64,000 bases of DNA from Clostridia bacterium (GCA_910574835.1 CAJTDE010000005.1:62001-126000), one strand, 5' to 3'. Counted from the stretch's first letter, positions 16,328-26,018 are shown. The notes: generated from the letters alone by a model not told the origin. Numbers and translations: made by a program.

Positions 16328-17353
16328 ATGAAAACGAGTGATTTTTATTATGATTTGCCCCAGGAATTGATTGCCCAGGACCCTTTGGAGGATCGGAGCA
16401 GCTCCAGGCTTCTTGTGCTGAACCGGGAGACGGGAGAGAGGCGGCACTGCGTGTTTCGGGAGATTGCGGAGTTTTTGAATCCCGGGGACTGCCTGGTGGT
16501 GAATAATACCAAAGTGATTCCGGCCCGGCTTATGGGCGTAAAGGAAGAAACGGGGGCAGGCATTGAGGTTTTGCTTTTGAAGCGCTGTGAGGACAATGTG
16601 TGGGAAACTCTGGTGAAGCCGGGGAAAAAGGCCCGGCCCGGAGCGCGGATTTCCTTTGGAGACGGGCTTCTTGTGGGCGAAGTGCTGGAGGTGGTGGAGG
16701 AAGGAAACCGCCGGATTCGCTTTACCTATGAGGGGATTTTTGAGGAAATTTTGGACAGGCTGGGACAGATGCCTCTGCCGCCCTATATTACGCATCAGCT
16801 GAAGGATAAGAACAGGTATCAGACCGTATATGCCAGGCATGAGGGATCGGCGGCCGCGCCTACGGCCGGACTTCATTTTACGCCGGAGCTTTTGAAGGAG
16901 ATTGAGGAAAAGGGCGTAAAGCTTGCTCATGTAACCCTTCATGTGGGACTGGGCACCTTCCGGCCGGTGAAGGTGGAGGATGTGACGCAGCACCATATGC
17001 ATTCGGAATTTTATGTGGTGGAGGAGGAGCAGGCCAGGCTTATCAATGAGACAAAGGCGGCAGGCGGGCGTGTGATCTGCGTGGGAACTACGAGCTGCCG
17101 CACCCTGGAGTCGGCGGCGGGTGAGAACGGGCTTCTTCGTGCCGGGAGCGGCTGGACGGATATCTTTATTTATCCGGGGTATCGCTTTCAGATGATGGAT
17201 GCTTTGATCACCAACTTCCATCTGCCGGAATCTACACTGCTGATGCTTGTGTCGGCATTTGCCGGGAAGGAGCAGGTGATGGCGGCTTATGAGGAGGCGG
17301 TTCGGGAGAGGTATCGCTTTTTTTCCTTTGGGGATGCGATGCTTATATCGTGA
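16328..17353 (+). CDS. queA: tRNA preQ1(34) S-adenosylmethionine ribosyltransferase-isomerase
   Basis: 341-residue QueA. It transfers and isomerises the ribosyl moiety of SAM onto preQ1 in tRNA, giving epoxyqueuosine. Family signatures: [26 protein letters not shown] at the N-terminus, [36 protein letters not shown], and the C-terminal [20 protein letters not shown]. Full length. Start follows AAGGAAGCTTTTAT and is 12 bases after the corA stop, so cotranscription with corA is possible. The tgt and queuosine transport genes usually near queA are not in this window. Confidence 0.97.
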   Translation: MKTSDFYYDLPQELIAQDPLEDRSSSRLLVLNRETGERRHCVFREIAEFLNPGDCLVVNNTKVIPARLMGVKEETGAGIEVLLLKRCEDNVWETLVKPGKKARPGARISFGDGLLVGEVLEVVEEGNRRIRFTYEGIFEEILDRLGQMPLPPYITHQLKDKNRYQTVYARHEGSAAAPTAGLHFTPELLKEIEEKGVKLAHVTLHVGLGTFRPVKVEDVTQHHMHSEFYVVEEEQARLINETKAAGGRVICVGTTSCRTLESAAGENGLLRAGSGWTDIFIYPGYRFQMMDALITNFHLPESTLLMLVSAFAGKEQVMAAYEEAVRERYRFFSFGDAMLIS

Positions 17354-17398
17354 GTGAAAATTTTTAGTCTAATTCTCTGTTAAAAGAATTAGGCTTAA

Positions 17399-19306
17399 AT
17401 GAAAGGATGTGAAAAGTCGGGGCAAAGTCTGCTCGACGCGGCAATGGCTAACACAATGACGGTAAAAGAAGCGGCAATGCTGTGGGGGGTAACGGAACGT
17501 TGGGTAACCGTTCTATGCAAAGAAGGACGGATAGAAGGCGCTTATAAGAAAGACCGCAGCTGGTCGATTCCTGCAAATGCCAAAAAACCTGCGGACAGCC
17601 GGATTAAAACCGGTGCATATAGAAAAACAAAAATATCACCTGACCTGCCTCTGCCGGTGGGAATTTCAGATTATCGTCTGGCCGCATCCGAGTACTATTA
17701 TGTTGATAAAACCATGATGATCAGGGATTTTCTGGATGAACGGCCGATGGTGTCTTTGTTTACCCGCCCGCGCCGTTTTGGCAAGACCTTAAATATGGAT
17801 ATGATACGTACTTTCTTTGAAAAGACGGGGGAAGATACCTCTGTTTATTTCAGAGATAAAAAGATTTGGGCTTGCGGTAAAAAATATCGTGATTATCAGG
17901 GAAAATATCCGGTGATTTTCATTACCTTTAAAGATGTAAAGCGGGATACCTGGGAAGAGACTTATGATCAGATCTCAAAGATTTTGAGACAGGAGTTTGA
18001 ACGTCACAGCGAGCTTTTGCAAAGCGGACGATGCAGCAAATATGAGAAATTATACTTTAAAAATGTTCTGGAAGAGAAAGCGGACAATACGGATATGATG
18101 ATGTCATTGCAAAGGCTTTCTCAAATGCTGGACGAACACTACGGTATTCCGCCGATTATTATTATTGATGAGTATGACACGCCGATCCAGCAGGGACATA
18201 TGAGGGGGTTTTATGATAAAGTAATTCTATTTATGCGCAATCTCTTTTCAGGCGGCCTGAAGGATAATCGCCATCTTTCTTACGGCTTTTTGACAGGGAT
18301 TCTTCGTGTGGCCAAAGAAAGCATATTCAGCGGCTTAAATAATTTAAAAGTCAATACGATATTAGATGACCGATATAGTGAATATTTTGGTTTTACGTCT
18401 GAAGAAGTAAAAGGGATGGCACGTTATTATCATGCGGAGGAAAAGTATGAGGAAATATGCGCTTGGTATGACGGGTATCAGTTTGGAGATTCGGATATAT
18501 TTAACCCTTGGTCCGTAATCAACTATTTTAGCAATGGCTGTCAACCTAAGGCTTTTTGGCAGTCAACAGGAAGCAATGAGATAATTGGTGAAGTTTTGGC
18601 ACATGCAGGGGAGGAGATCTATGAACGCCTCAATGCTTTACTGCAGGGTAAGAGTTTTCTGACATATATTGATACCGGAGTTATTTATCCTCAGATTCGA
18701 AATAATCCTTCCTCTGTGTACAGCTTTCTTCTAGTTGCGGGTTATCTAAAAGCCATAAAGGCAGATTCGGCTTTCGGCGGTGATTACATGTGTGAGGTGG
18801 CGCTGCCCAACCAGGAGATTGCCTTTGTCTATAACAAAGAGATTTTGCAAAAATTGACCGGTATTATTCCCCAGGCTGCTGCGGTCTCGATTCAGGAAGC
18901 ATTGTATTCTAATGATGCACAAAGGCTGCAAAAGGAGATGCACAGGCTTCTTCTTCAATCAGTAAGCTGCTATGATACGGCCGGAGAAAATTTTTATCAT
19001 GGTTTTGTTCTGGGACTTTGCGCCATGATGGATAATTGCTACTATATCAGCTCGAATGGAGAATCAGGAGAGGGGCGATACGACATTCAATTATTGCCTA
19101 AGGCAGAGAATATGCCGGGCATTCTGATTGAACTGAAGGCGGCCAGGAATTTCTCCAAAGATAAACTAAAGCGGCTCTCAGAGGCGGCATTGGCTCAGAT
19201 TGAGGAGCGTAAGTATGATACGGATATGGAGGCCAAGGGCGTTAAAACGATTTTTAAGTACGGGGTTGCCTTCAGCGGGAAACAGGTCGAGATTACTACA
19301 GTATGA
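17399..19306 (+). CDS. AAA-ATPase-like / PD-(D/E)XK nuclease-like protein with N-terminal HTH
   Basis: 635 residues. Residues about 20-65 form a helix-turn-helix of the MerR/excisionase type (MTVKEAAMLWGVTERWVTVL, then KDRSWSIPANAKKP). The middle is the AAA-ATPase-like domain (PF09820 type): RPRRFGKTLNMDM as a Walker A-like loop at about 121-133, IIIIDEYDTPIQQ at about 253 as Walker B. The C-terminus (about 530-635) resembles the PD-(D/E)XK nuclease module of this family, with ILIELKAA as the core strand. Such proteins are expanded in gut Firmicutes and Bacteroidetes; their role is unknown. The start may instead be ATG 17444; no clear ribosome binding site decides. It stands alone. Confidence 0.85.
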   Translation: MKGCEKSGQSLLDAAMANTMTVKEAAMLWGVTERWVTVLCKEGRIEGAYKKDRSWSIPANAKKPADSRIKTGAYRKTKISPDLPLPVGISDYRLAASEYYYVDKTMMIRDFLDERPMVSLFTRPRRFGKTLNMDMIRTFFEKTGEDTSVYFRDKKIWACGKKYRDYQGKYPVIFITFKDVKRDTWEETYDQISKILRQEFERHSELLQSGRCSKYEKLYFKNVLEEKADNTDMMMSLQRLSQMLDEHYGIPPIIIIDEYDTPIQQGHMRGFYDKVILFMRNLFSGGLKDNRHLSYGFLTGILRVAKESIFSGLNNLKVNTILDDRYSEYFGFTSEEVKGMARYYHAEEKYEEICAWYDGYQFGDSDIFNPWSVINYFSNGCQPKAFWQSTGSNEIIGEVLAHAGEEIYERLNALLQGKSFLTYIDTGVIYPQIRNNPSSVYSFLLVAGYLKAIKADSAFGGDYMCEVALPNQEIAFVYNKEILQKLTGIIPQAAAVSIQEALYSNDAQRLQKEMHRLLLQSVSCYDTAGENFYHGFVLGLCAMMDNCYYISSNGESGEGRYDIQLLPKAENMPGILIELKAARNFSKDKLKRLSEAALAQIEERKYDTDMEAKGVKTIFKYGVAFSGKQVEITTV

Positions 19307-19344
19307 AAAAGCCGGAAAATTTAACAAGCTTTGAATTACGGAGA

Positions 19345-19376
19345 AAAACGGGACCGCCGCCAATCGGACGGTCCCA
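19345..19376 (-). terminator. Terminator of the aroF-tyrA-aroA operon
   Basis: Read on the minus strand, GGGACCG pairs with CGGTCCC across a 12-base loop and is followed by GTTTTTC. It lies about 15 bases after the aroA stop codon. Confidence 0.8.
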
Positions 19377-19388
19377 TAAAAATGCATA

Positions 19389-20669
19389 TTATGAATGCAA
19401 ATATCCCAAATCCGTGTAAAATCCAGGATAAGAGATATTCACACACTCCGCCCCGCGAATCTCGGTTTCCCCGTCCGCATTCAGCCCCGCAACGGCAAAG
19501 GACATGGCAATCCGGTGGTCCAGATGGCTGTCAATCACAGCGCCGTGAAGAGGATATCCCCCCTCGATGATCAAACCGTCCTCCGTGGGGGTGATATGTG
19601 CGCCCATAGCGGACAGATTTTCCGCCATAACGTCAATCCGGTTGGATTCCTTGACTTTAAGCTCCGCCGCATCCCGAATAATGGTTGTCCCGGAAGCGAA
19701 GCAGGCCATCACCGCAATCACCGGAATCTCATCAATTAAAGCGGGGATAAGCTCCCCTTCCAAAACACAGCCCCGCAAATGGGAGGCTTTTATCAGAAGA
19801 TCTGCCACAGGCTCCCCGTCATGATTATCCGCGGGAAGAATCGTTATGTCGGCGCCCATTCTATTCAGAACGCGAAGAATACCGTCCCGGGTAGGATTGA
19901 TGCCCACATTATGAATCAAAAGCTCGGAACCGGGGGTGATGCATCCCGCAGCAAGAAAATAGGCGGCCGAGGAAATATCGCCGGGTACACGGATTTTCTG
20001 CCCTGAAAGCTGCGGTTCCGGTTCAATGGAGGCTGTGGTCCCTTCGGTGCGAACCTTGGCGCCGAAAGAGCGAAGCATCAGCTCCGTGTGATTGCGGGAA
20101 AGAGCAGGCTCGGTGACGAGAGTGGGACAGTCGCCATACAGGCCGGCCAGCAGAATCGCAGATTTTACCTGAGCCGAGGCAACCTTAGTGGTGTAATGGA
20201 TGCCGTGAAGAGGATGCCCCTGAATCCGAAGGGGGGCACAGCCGTTTCCCTTCAGACTTTCAATCGAGGCGCCCATCAGGGATAGGGGTTCTATAATGCG
20301 TCCCATCGGGCGTTTTTGGATAGAGGCGTCGCCGGTGAGGGTAGTTTCAAAGTCCTGCCCGCTTAAAATGCCGGAAATCAGTCTTGTGGTCGTGCCGCTG
20401 TTGTCGGTGTCCAGAATATCCGCCGGCTTTTTCAGCCCATGCAGTCCCTTTCCGTGAATAAGAAGCCGTGCGGCGTTCTGCTCTTCAATGGAAATACCCA
20501 TGCGGCGGAAGCAGTCAATGGTAGAGAGACAGTCCGCTCCCGGAAGAAAGCCCTCAACTTCCGTAAGCCCCTCGGCCAAGGCGCCGAACATAACGGCCCG
20601 ATGAGAGATAGATTTGTCGCCGGGGACCGTGATACTGCCTTTTAAATTTTTTGTACGCGTAAAAATCAT
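19389..20669 (-). CDS. aroA: 3-phosphoshikimate 1-carboxyvinyltransferase (EPSP synthase)
   Basis: 426-residue EPSP synthase, the sixth shikimate pathway enzyme, joining shikimate-3-phosphate with phosphoenolpyruvate. Seen: GSITVPGDKSISHRAVMFGALAEG at the N-terminus (substrate-binding lysine and serine), LDTDNSGTTTRLISGIL (PEP site, N-S-G-T-T-x-R), and LKVKESNRIDVMAENLSAMGA near residue 340. Start follows CAGGAGCTTGAAAAGC. It is the last gene of the minus-strand aroF-tyrA-aroA unit and is separated from tyrA by a family B repeat that fills the gap. Confidence 0.97.
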   Translation of the reverse strand: MIFTRTKNLKGSITVPGDKSISHRAVMFGALAEGLTEVEGFLPGADCLSTIDCFRRMGISIEEQNAARLLIHGKGLHGLKKPADILDTDNSGTTTRLISGILSGQDFETTLTGDASIQKRPMGRIIEPLSLMGASIESLKGNGCAPLRIQGHPLHGIHYTTKVASAQVKSAILLAGLYGDCPTLVTEPALSRNHTELMLRSFGAKVRTEGTTASIEPEPQLSGQKIRVPGDISSAAYFLAAGCITPGSELLIHNVGINPTRDGILRVLNRMGADITILPADNHDGEPVADLLIKASHLRGCVLEGELIPALIDEIPVIAVMACFASGTTIIRDAAELKVKESNRIDVMAENLSAMGAHITPTEDGLIIEGGYPLHGAVIDSHLDHRIAMSFAVAGLNADGETEIRGAECVNISYPGFYTDLGYLHS

Positions 20670-20702
20670 AGCTTTTCAAGCTCCTGTTCCAGTCTTATTC
20701 CT

Positions 20703-20833
20703 CTTATTCCAGTTCCGTAATACCCCTTTTAATACACATGGATGAAATCGGTTTCCAGTCTCATAAAGCATGCGCCTGTAAATGGATTTGTGCATTAAAA
20801 GAGATATTACTGATTTCCAATCCCATAATATCC
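20703..20833 (-). repeat. Family B structured repeat, copy between tyrA and aroA
   Basis: On the minus strand it begins GGATATTATGGGATTGGAA and ends GTATTACGGAACTGGAATAA. The core ACAAATCCATTTACAGGCGC and GAGACTGGAAACCGATTT correspond to the core of the copy at 33294-33420, with an outer stem made by CAGTAATATC and GGTATTACGG. It fills almost the whole tyrA-aroA gap and ends shortly before the aroA start. Confidence 0.8.
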
Positions 20834-20837
20834 CAAT

Positions 20838-21935
20838 TCAGCGCTCATAAATCGTATACCGATACTTTCGAAGCAAAGCAATAGCCTTCTCATAAGAAGC
20901 CTCATCATAAAGCTCCACCTTCAGCACCGCTTCCTCAAATTCACGATTGTGAATAATTCCGATATTCTTCAAGCTGACGCCGCCTGCTGCCAAAATAGTA
21001 GAGAGAACCGCGACGCCGCCTGCTTCATCCACCATATCGCAGTAAAAGGCATACATTTTTTTGATAGGCCCTGCAGAGGAATCAGGAATGGAATTGCGGT
21101 AATTGCGGGAAGTCTCAAAAAAACGGTACAGTCCGTTCCCGTCCGCCTCCTCCAGTTGCTTTTTCACCGAGGTAAGCTGCTCTAAGTAGCAGTCCAGAAC
21201 ACGTATAAGGTTTTCCTTATTCGTCATACAGATCTGCTCCCACATTTCCGGCGAGGAAGAGGCAATGCGGGTAATATCCTTAAAGCCGCCTGCGGCAATA
21301 CGCTTCATCAATTCATCCGCACCGTCAAGCTCCTGTACCAGATTGACCAGAGAGGAAGCAATCAGATGGGGCAGATGGCTTACGGAGGCCGTAATAAAGT
21401 CATGCCTCCGATAATCAAGCACCAGCGGCAAAGCTTTCAGGGAAGCAATAAAAGGCACAAACAGATCCACTGCCTCCTGAGGCACCTTAGATGAAGGCGT
21501 TATAATATAGTAAGCATTTTCAATGAGATGCGGCTTGGCATTGGCGTAGCCTGTTTTCTCCGAGCCGGCCATAGGATGACCGCCGATAAAATGCTCCTCC
21601 AGCTCAAGCGCCGTCACCCGCTCATGGATATCCGTCTTGGTGCTGCCCACATCCGTAAGAATACAGTCCGCTTTGATCACCGGCTTCAGCCGTTCCAGAT
21701 ACATGGCATTGGTAGCAACAGGCGCACACAGGAAAATACAGTCGCAGGCCGCAAACTGGCCGTCCACCGCGGTACAGGCAATGTCCACGGTTCCCTCGTT
21801 GGCAGCTTCAATCAGCGTATCCGCAGTCCGCATATAAGCCATAATCTGAATTTCCGGATGAAAGGCTTTGATCGCTTTGGCAATGGAGCCGCCGATCAGT
21901 CCCAAGCCTACAAATCCTACGGTTTCTATCTTCAT
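20838..21935 (-). CDS. tyrA: Prephenate dehydrogenase with ACT domain
   Basis: 365 residues. Prephenate dehydrogenase makes 4-hydroxyphenylpyruvate, the tyrosine branch. The nucleotide-binding loop VGFVGLGLIGGSIAKAI is at about 7-22; HPMAGSEKTGYANA and the helical dimerisation region (about 170-280) follow. The C-terminal 70 residues, from GGVAVLSTILAAGGVSLKNIGI, look like an ACT domain expected to mediate feedback by tyrosine. Start follows TAGGAGGATACT, which directly abuts the family A repeat in the aroF-tyrA gap. Cotranscription with aroF and aroA is likely. Confidence 0.95.
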   Translation of the reverse strand: MKIETVGFVGLGLIGGSIAKAIKAFHPEIQIMAYMRTADTLIEAANEGTVDIACTAVDGQFAACDCIFLCAPVATNAMYLERLKPVIKADCILTDVGSTKTDIHERVTALELEEHFIGGHPMAGSEKTGYANAKPHLIENAYYIITPSSKVPQEAVDLFVPFIASLKALPLVLDYRRHDFITASVSHLPHLIASSLVNLVQELDGADELMKRIAAGGFKDITRIASSSPEMWEQICMTNKENLIRVLDCYLEQLTSVKKQLEEADGNGLYRFFETSRNYRNSIPDSSAGPIKKMYAFYCDMVDEAGGVAVLSTILAAGGVSLKNIGIIHNREFEEAVLKVELYDEASYEKAIALLRKYRYTIYER

Positions 21936-21947
21936 AGTATCCTCCTA

Positions 21948-22117
21948 TAAAAGTCGCTGCGCGACGGCACTAAAGGGTAAAGTCACTTCGACGCACCTGT
22001 AATGAGAGAAACTTTCATTCGAAAGGGCACTCATGAAAGTTCCTCTCGTGCGTCTTTGCGACTTTACCAGTCGGCAGAAATTATTTTTTAAAATTACTTG
22101 ACATTTCTTAGCTGGAC
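21948..22117 (-). repeat. Family A structured repeat, copy 2 (between aroF and tyrA)
   Basis: Minus-strand copy beginning GTCCAGCTAAGAAATGTCAA and ending GTCGCGCAGCGACTTTTATA just before the tyrA ribosome binding site. It keeps GGTAAAGTCGC with GTGACTTTACC, a GCACGAGAGGAACTTTCAT arm pairing with ATGAAAGTTTCTCTC-like sequence, and the terminal GTCGCGCAGCGAC hairpin. Differences from copy 1 fall in loops or are compensated. It starts only 14 bases after the aroF stop. Confidence 0.88.
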
Positions 22118-22130
22118 TGTCTACTCAATC

Positions 22131-23144
22131 TTAAAAGCTTCGCCCGGAAAGAGCCGCATAAGCCTTCAGCTCCTTTGCAAGCTCATCAAACTGTGCAAAG
22201 GTCAGAGACTGGGGGCCGTCCGAGAGGGCGCAGGCCGGATTGTTATGTACCTCGATCATCAGACCGTCCGCACCGGCAGCCACCGCACACTTGGCAAGAG
22301 GACTCACATAAGCCCGGACGCCGGAGGCATGGCTTGGGTCCACGATCACAGGCAGGTGGGTTTTTGATTTCAGCACCGGAACAGCGCTGATGTCCAGGGT
22401 GTTTCGTGTGGCTGTCTCATAAGTACGGATACCCCGCTCACACAAAACCACATTTCGGTTGCCCTCGGCAATGATATACTCCGCCGCGTTGAGCCACTCG
22501 TCAATGGTAGAAGAGAGTCCCCGCTTTAAGAGTACCGGAAGCCCTGACTGGCCGGCCTCCCGAAGAAGCTGAAAGTTCTGCATATTCCGGGCGCCTATCT
22601 GAAGCATATCCACATATTTCACGGCCGCCGAGATGGAAGCCTCGCTGATGACCTCACAGATGGTTGCAAGGCCCGTTTCCTCCTGGGCCTTTTTCATATA
22701 ACGAAGACCCTCCTCCTCAAGTCCCTGAAAGGAGTAAGGCGAAGTGCGGGGCTTATAGGCTCCGCCGCGAAGGAAGGTAGCTCCTGCCTTCTTTACGGAT
22801 TTGGCGATTAACAGAAGCTGCTCATCCGACTCAATGGCGCAGGGACCGGCCATAACGGTTAGATTGTCCGGGCCGATAACGGTATTTCCCACCGGAATAG
22901 AAGTGGGATCGGGATGGAATTTGCGGTTGCTGAGCTTATAGCTCTCCGTAATGGGAACAATTTTATCTACATCCGGCGCAATCTCCAGATTGGAGAGATT
23001 CAGACGTGTCTTGTCTCCCACAACACCGATAATCGTAACCTGTTTTCCTTCCGACAGATGGGTTTCCAGACCGTTTTCGCGGATAATGTTCAGCACATGC
23101 TCAATGGAAGCTTTGGGCGCCTTTGGTTTCATTACAATAATCAT
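22131..23144 (-). CDS. aroF: 3-deoxy-7-phosphoheptulonate (DAHP) synthase, type I-beta with N-terminal ferredoxin-like domain
   Basis: 337 residues, the first enzyme of the shikimate pathway, condensing PEP with erythrose 4-phosphate. Residues 1-70 form the ferredoxin-like regulatory domain found in the Thermotoga-type enzyme ([31 protein letters not shown]). The barrel has [45 protein letters not shown], and VDPSHASG, i.e. the complete metal and substrate site. In this type the N-terminal domain binds Tyr or Phe for feedback inhibition. Start follows GAGGAATTTATC. It heads the operon with tyrA and aroA. Confidence 0.96.
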   Translation of the reverse strand: MIIVMKPKAPKASIEHVLNIIRENGLETHLSEGKQVTIIGVVGDKTRLNLSNLEIAPDVDKIVPITESYKLSNRKFHPDPTSIPVGNTVIGPDNLTVMAGPCAIESDEQLLLIAKSVKKAGATFLRGGAYKPRTSPYSFQGLEEEGLRYMKKAQEETGLATICEVISEASISAAVKYVDMLQIGARNMQNFQLLREAGQSGLPVLLKRGLSSTIDEWLNAAEYIIAEGNRNVVLCERGIRTYETATRNTLDISAVPVLKSKTHLPVIVDPSHASGVRAYVSPLAKCAVAAGADGLMIEVHNNPACALSDGPQSLTFAQFDELAKELKAYAALSGRSF

Positions 23145-23159
23145 GATAAATTCCTCATT

Positions 23160-23250
23160 TCCTCATAATAAAAGCCGTCATGCCAAAAAACCGGCAAAAC
23201 CGGGCCGATGACAGCCGTCAGACACATGTCCGGTGGGGCACATGCAAGTA
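23160..23250 (-). promoter_or_regulatory. Structured 5' leader of aroF, possible attenuator
   Basis: Between promoter and aroF on the minus strand lie CCCGGTTTTGCCGG followed by TTTTTTGG, which resembles a small terminator, and flanking segments GGCTGTCATCGG and CATGACGGC that can pair alternatively. CATGTG...ACATG upstream also pairs. This is compatible with transcription attenuation, but I see no obvious leader peptide or T-box motif. Confidence 0.35.
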
Positions 23251-23252
23251 TC

Positions 23253-23281
23253 AGTTTACGTTTTTTTTGATGAAATGTCAA
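23253..23281 (-). promoter_or_regulatory. Promoter of the aroF-tyrA-aroA operon
   Basis: Minus strand: TTGACA (23281-23276), 17-base spacer, TAAACT (23258-23253). The transcript would begin about 100 bases before the aroF start. Confidence 0.75.
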
Positions 23282-23389
23282 TACTGTTTCGCTTTAAAGT
23301 GATAAAATAAATAAGAGAGTTATAATTGTTCACAGAATGACAGTAAATGAGAGTTCAGACGGCAACAGTAACAATTTAGGAAAGATATA

Positions 23390-23560
23390 GTCCAGGTAAG
23401 AAATGTCAAGTAATTTTGAGAAATATTTTTTTACCGGACAGTAAAGTCGCAAAGGCGCATGAGAGTAATTTTCATGAGTGCCCTTTTGAATGAAGGTTCC
23501 TCTAATTACAGGTGTGCCGAAGTAACTTTACCCTTTAGTGCTGTCGCGCAGCGACTATAG
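23390..23560 (+). repeat. Family A structured repeat, copy 3
   Basis: Begins GTCCAGGTAAGAAATGTCAA and ends with GTCGCGCAGCGAC at 23543-23555. The arms GTAAAGTCGC / GTAACTTTAC, GGCGCAT / GTGTGCC and GAGAGTAATTTTCAT / ATGAAGGTTCCTCT are kept with some wobble pairs. It is in the leader region of the PBP gene, about 115 bases before its start, one of the copies not directly touching a ribosome binding site. Confidence 0.85.
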
Positions 23561-23677
23561 ATAGAAATAGACATAAATATTTAATTAAATGTTTCTAAAA
23601 CAGTATAAGATAAGATATAATGAAGATTATAGTAACTTTTTCAATAAGATTGAGAGTATTTGAAACGAGACAGCATC

Positions 23678-25909
23678 ATGAAAATAATAAAAAGACTATT
23701 CAAAATCCTCCTTTTCTTAAGCATCACATCCATCCTTGCCCTGGGCGGAGCCGTCATCTACAAGGTCTACCCCTTGTACGAGGAATACAGCCAGGAAGCA
23801 AAAAAGGTTGTGGAGGAGTCCAACACCAATACCTTCAAACGCAATCTCACCAGCTACTTCTACGATGACGAGGGCAGCCTGCTCACCGAGTTGTCGGGAA
23901 ACGGGAGCAAGATCTATCTGAGCTTCGACGAAATTCCGGAAAATGTAGTCAATGCCTTCATCGCCATTGAGGACAGAAGATTCTGGGAGCACAAAGGCAT
24001 AGACATAAAAGGAATGATCCGGGTGGGCGTGGAGTTTGTTACCTCAGGAGGCGAAACGGTCCACGGTGCCAGTACCATCACCCAGCAGCTTGTGCGGAAC
24101 GTATTTATCACAAAAGAAGTCACCCTGGAGCGAAAGGTCAAGGAGATCTGCTACGCCCTGGAGGTGGAAAAAAAGTATTCCAAGGAAGAAATCATAGAAT
24201 TTTACATCAACAACATTTACTTTGCCAACAACTGCTACGGCATCGAGGCGGCGGCGCAGTTCTATTTCAACAAGCCGGCCAGTGAGCTGTCTTTAAATGA
24301 GACAGCCTATTTGTGCGCAGTTCCCAACTCCCCCTCCTACTACGATCCGCTGAAAAACAGCGGCAACGCCCTTCCAAGACGGGACAAGGTGCTGAAAGAT
24401 ATGCAGGAATGTGAGATGATTACGGAGACCCAGCGTATCCAGGCGCTTCGGGAGGATCTTGTTCTCAATGAAAAAAAGCCCATAGAAATCAAGGACTATG
24501 AAACCACTTACGCCATCGACTGCGCCATCCGCTATCTGATGAAACTGGACGGCTTTCTGTTCCGCAGCTCCTTTGCCACAATGGAAGACTACAACTTTTA
24601 CATGGAAACCTACAATCAATCCTACGAGCGTCTGCGTGCGGAGCTGTATACAGGAGGCTATGTCATCCAAACTACATTAAATAAGGAAAAGCAGAAGCTT
24701 CTTCAGGAGAGTGTGGATAACGCTCTGGCCTTTGACGAGGAAATGACGGAAAACGGTCAGTTTGCCCTCCAGGGAGCGGCTACCGTGGTCAGCAATGAAA
24801 CCGGCAAGGTAGAGGCCATTGTAGGTGGAAGAACCCAGAATAACGGCACCTACACCCTGAACCGGGCCTATCAGTCCTACCGTCAGCCGGGAAGCTCCAT
24901 CAAGCCGCTGATCGTCTACCTGCCGGCCCTGGAGCGGGGCTATACGGATCGGTCCGCAGTGACAGATATTAACGTAGAAAAGGCGAAGGAGGAACCGGAA
25001 AAGGTTCTGGAAATGTACGGCGCCAAAACCACCCTCCGTGCTGCGGTGGAAAGCTCCAAAAACGGCGTGGCCTGGCGGCTTTTCTGCGAGATTACCCCGG
25101 AAGCCGGGTTGTCCTACCTTCAGGACATGAGCTTTGCCCGGATTGTGCCCGATGATTTTTATCCGGCTTCCTCTCTGGGCGGCCTTACCTACGGAACGAC
25201 AACCGTAGAGATGGCAAATGCCTACTCCTGCGTGGCAAATCACGGAAAATTTCAGCAGACGGATTGTATCATATCCATTTTGGACAAATACGGGGAGGAG
25301 CTTTACGAGCCGTATGAAACCAGGCAGGTTTACGAGGCGGAGCAGGCGGAGCTGATGATAGATATTTTACAGGGCGTGATCAAGAAGGGCACGGCAAGAA
25401 AAATGGGGTGGAAGAGTACGGTGGAGGCCGCCGGAAAGACGGGAACCACCAACAACAGCAAGGACGGATGGTTTGTGGGAGTCACTCCGGACTACGCGAT
25501 GGCGGTTTGGGTTGGTTATGATATGCCCAGGGAGCTGAACAACCTGTACGGAGGAAGCTATCCGGCCCAGATCTGGAAGGACGCGATGGAGGCCCTTGTG
25601 GAAGGCTCGGAGCATGAGCGCTTTGAGACTACCACGGAGATTGTAAACGGAGATGAGAAATACTATCCGGGAAGAGACGGCTCAGAGGTGCTTTCGCCGG
25701 GGTATACGGTGCAGAATTACCGGGACGATCACGCCCTGGCGGATCGCATTGAAGCGCTGATTGCGCAGATTGCCCAGGAAACCGACCGGGGGCAGCAGGA
25801 GGCTTACTATGAACAGGCAAAGGCTCTGGCGGAGCAGATCTACGGGCAGACGCTGAAAGGGGCACAGAGGCGGAGACTGGAGGAGGTTTACGGCACATAT
25901 TTCAATTAA
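23678..25909 (+). CDS. Class A penicillin-binding protein (PBP1A-type transglycosylase/transpeptidase)
   Basis: 743 residues from ATG 23678 (a TTG at 23660 is an alternative; the ribosome binding site is weak). A basic N-terminus and one membrane anchor (about 8-30) are followed by the GT51 glycosyltransferase domain with AIEDRRFWEHKGID and GASTITQQLVRN, then the transpeptidase domain with the active-site serine in QPGSSIKPLIV, the SxN motif SSKNG and KTGTTNNSKDGWFVG. It polymerises and crosslinks peptidoglycan at the outer membrane face. The last 70 residues are a charged helical tail. It is monocistronic. Confidence 0.95.
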   Translation: MKIIKRLFKILLFLSITSILALGGAVIYKVYPLYEEYSQEAKKVVEESNTNTFKRNLTSYFYDDEGSLLTELSGNGSKIYLSFDEIPENVVNAFIAIEDRRFWEHKGIDIKGMIRVGVEFVTSGGETVHGASTITQQLVRNVFITKEVTLERKVKEICYALEVEKKYSKEEIIEFYINNIYFANNCYGIEAAAQFYFNKPASELSLNETAYLCAVPNSPSYYDPLKNSGNALPRRDKVLKDMQECEMITETQRIQALREDLVLNEKKPIEIKDYETTYAIDCAIRYLMKLDGFLFRSSFATMEDYNFYMETYNQSYERLRAELYTGGYVIQTTLNKEKQKLLQESVDNALAFDEEMTENGQFALQGAATVVSNETGKVEAIVGGRTQNNGTYTLNRAYQSYRQPGSSIKPLIVYLPALERGYTDRSAVTDINVEKAKEEPEKVLEMYGAKTTLRAAVESSKNGVAWRLFCEITPEAGLSYLQDMSFARIVPDDFYPASSLGGLTYGTTTVEMANAYSCVANHGKFQQTDCIISILDKYGEELYEPYETRQVYEAEQAELMIDILQGVIKKGTARKMGWKSTVEAAGKTGTTNNSKDGWFVGVTPDYAMAVWVGYDMPRELNNLYGGSYPAQIWKDAMEALVEGSEHERFETTTEIVNGDEKYYPGRDGSEVLSPGYTVQNYRDDHALADRIEALIAQIAQETDRGQQEAYYEQAKALAEQIYGQTLKGAQRRRLEEVYGTYFN

Positions 25910-26018
25910 TTTGCTATATAACCGGACATCTCATTTCCAAAACAGGAATTTCTTGTTATTTTTTCCGGCCTTTTGACAGCTTGCCCCGGGGTTTCGCTTG
26001 TCGATCTGTATAAAACAC

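Noticed and set aside
16283-17221. 312-codon minus-strand frame opposite queA
   Set aside because: Shadow of queA; biased composition without recognisable motifs.
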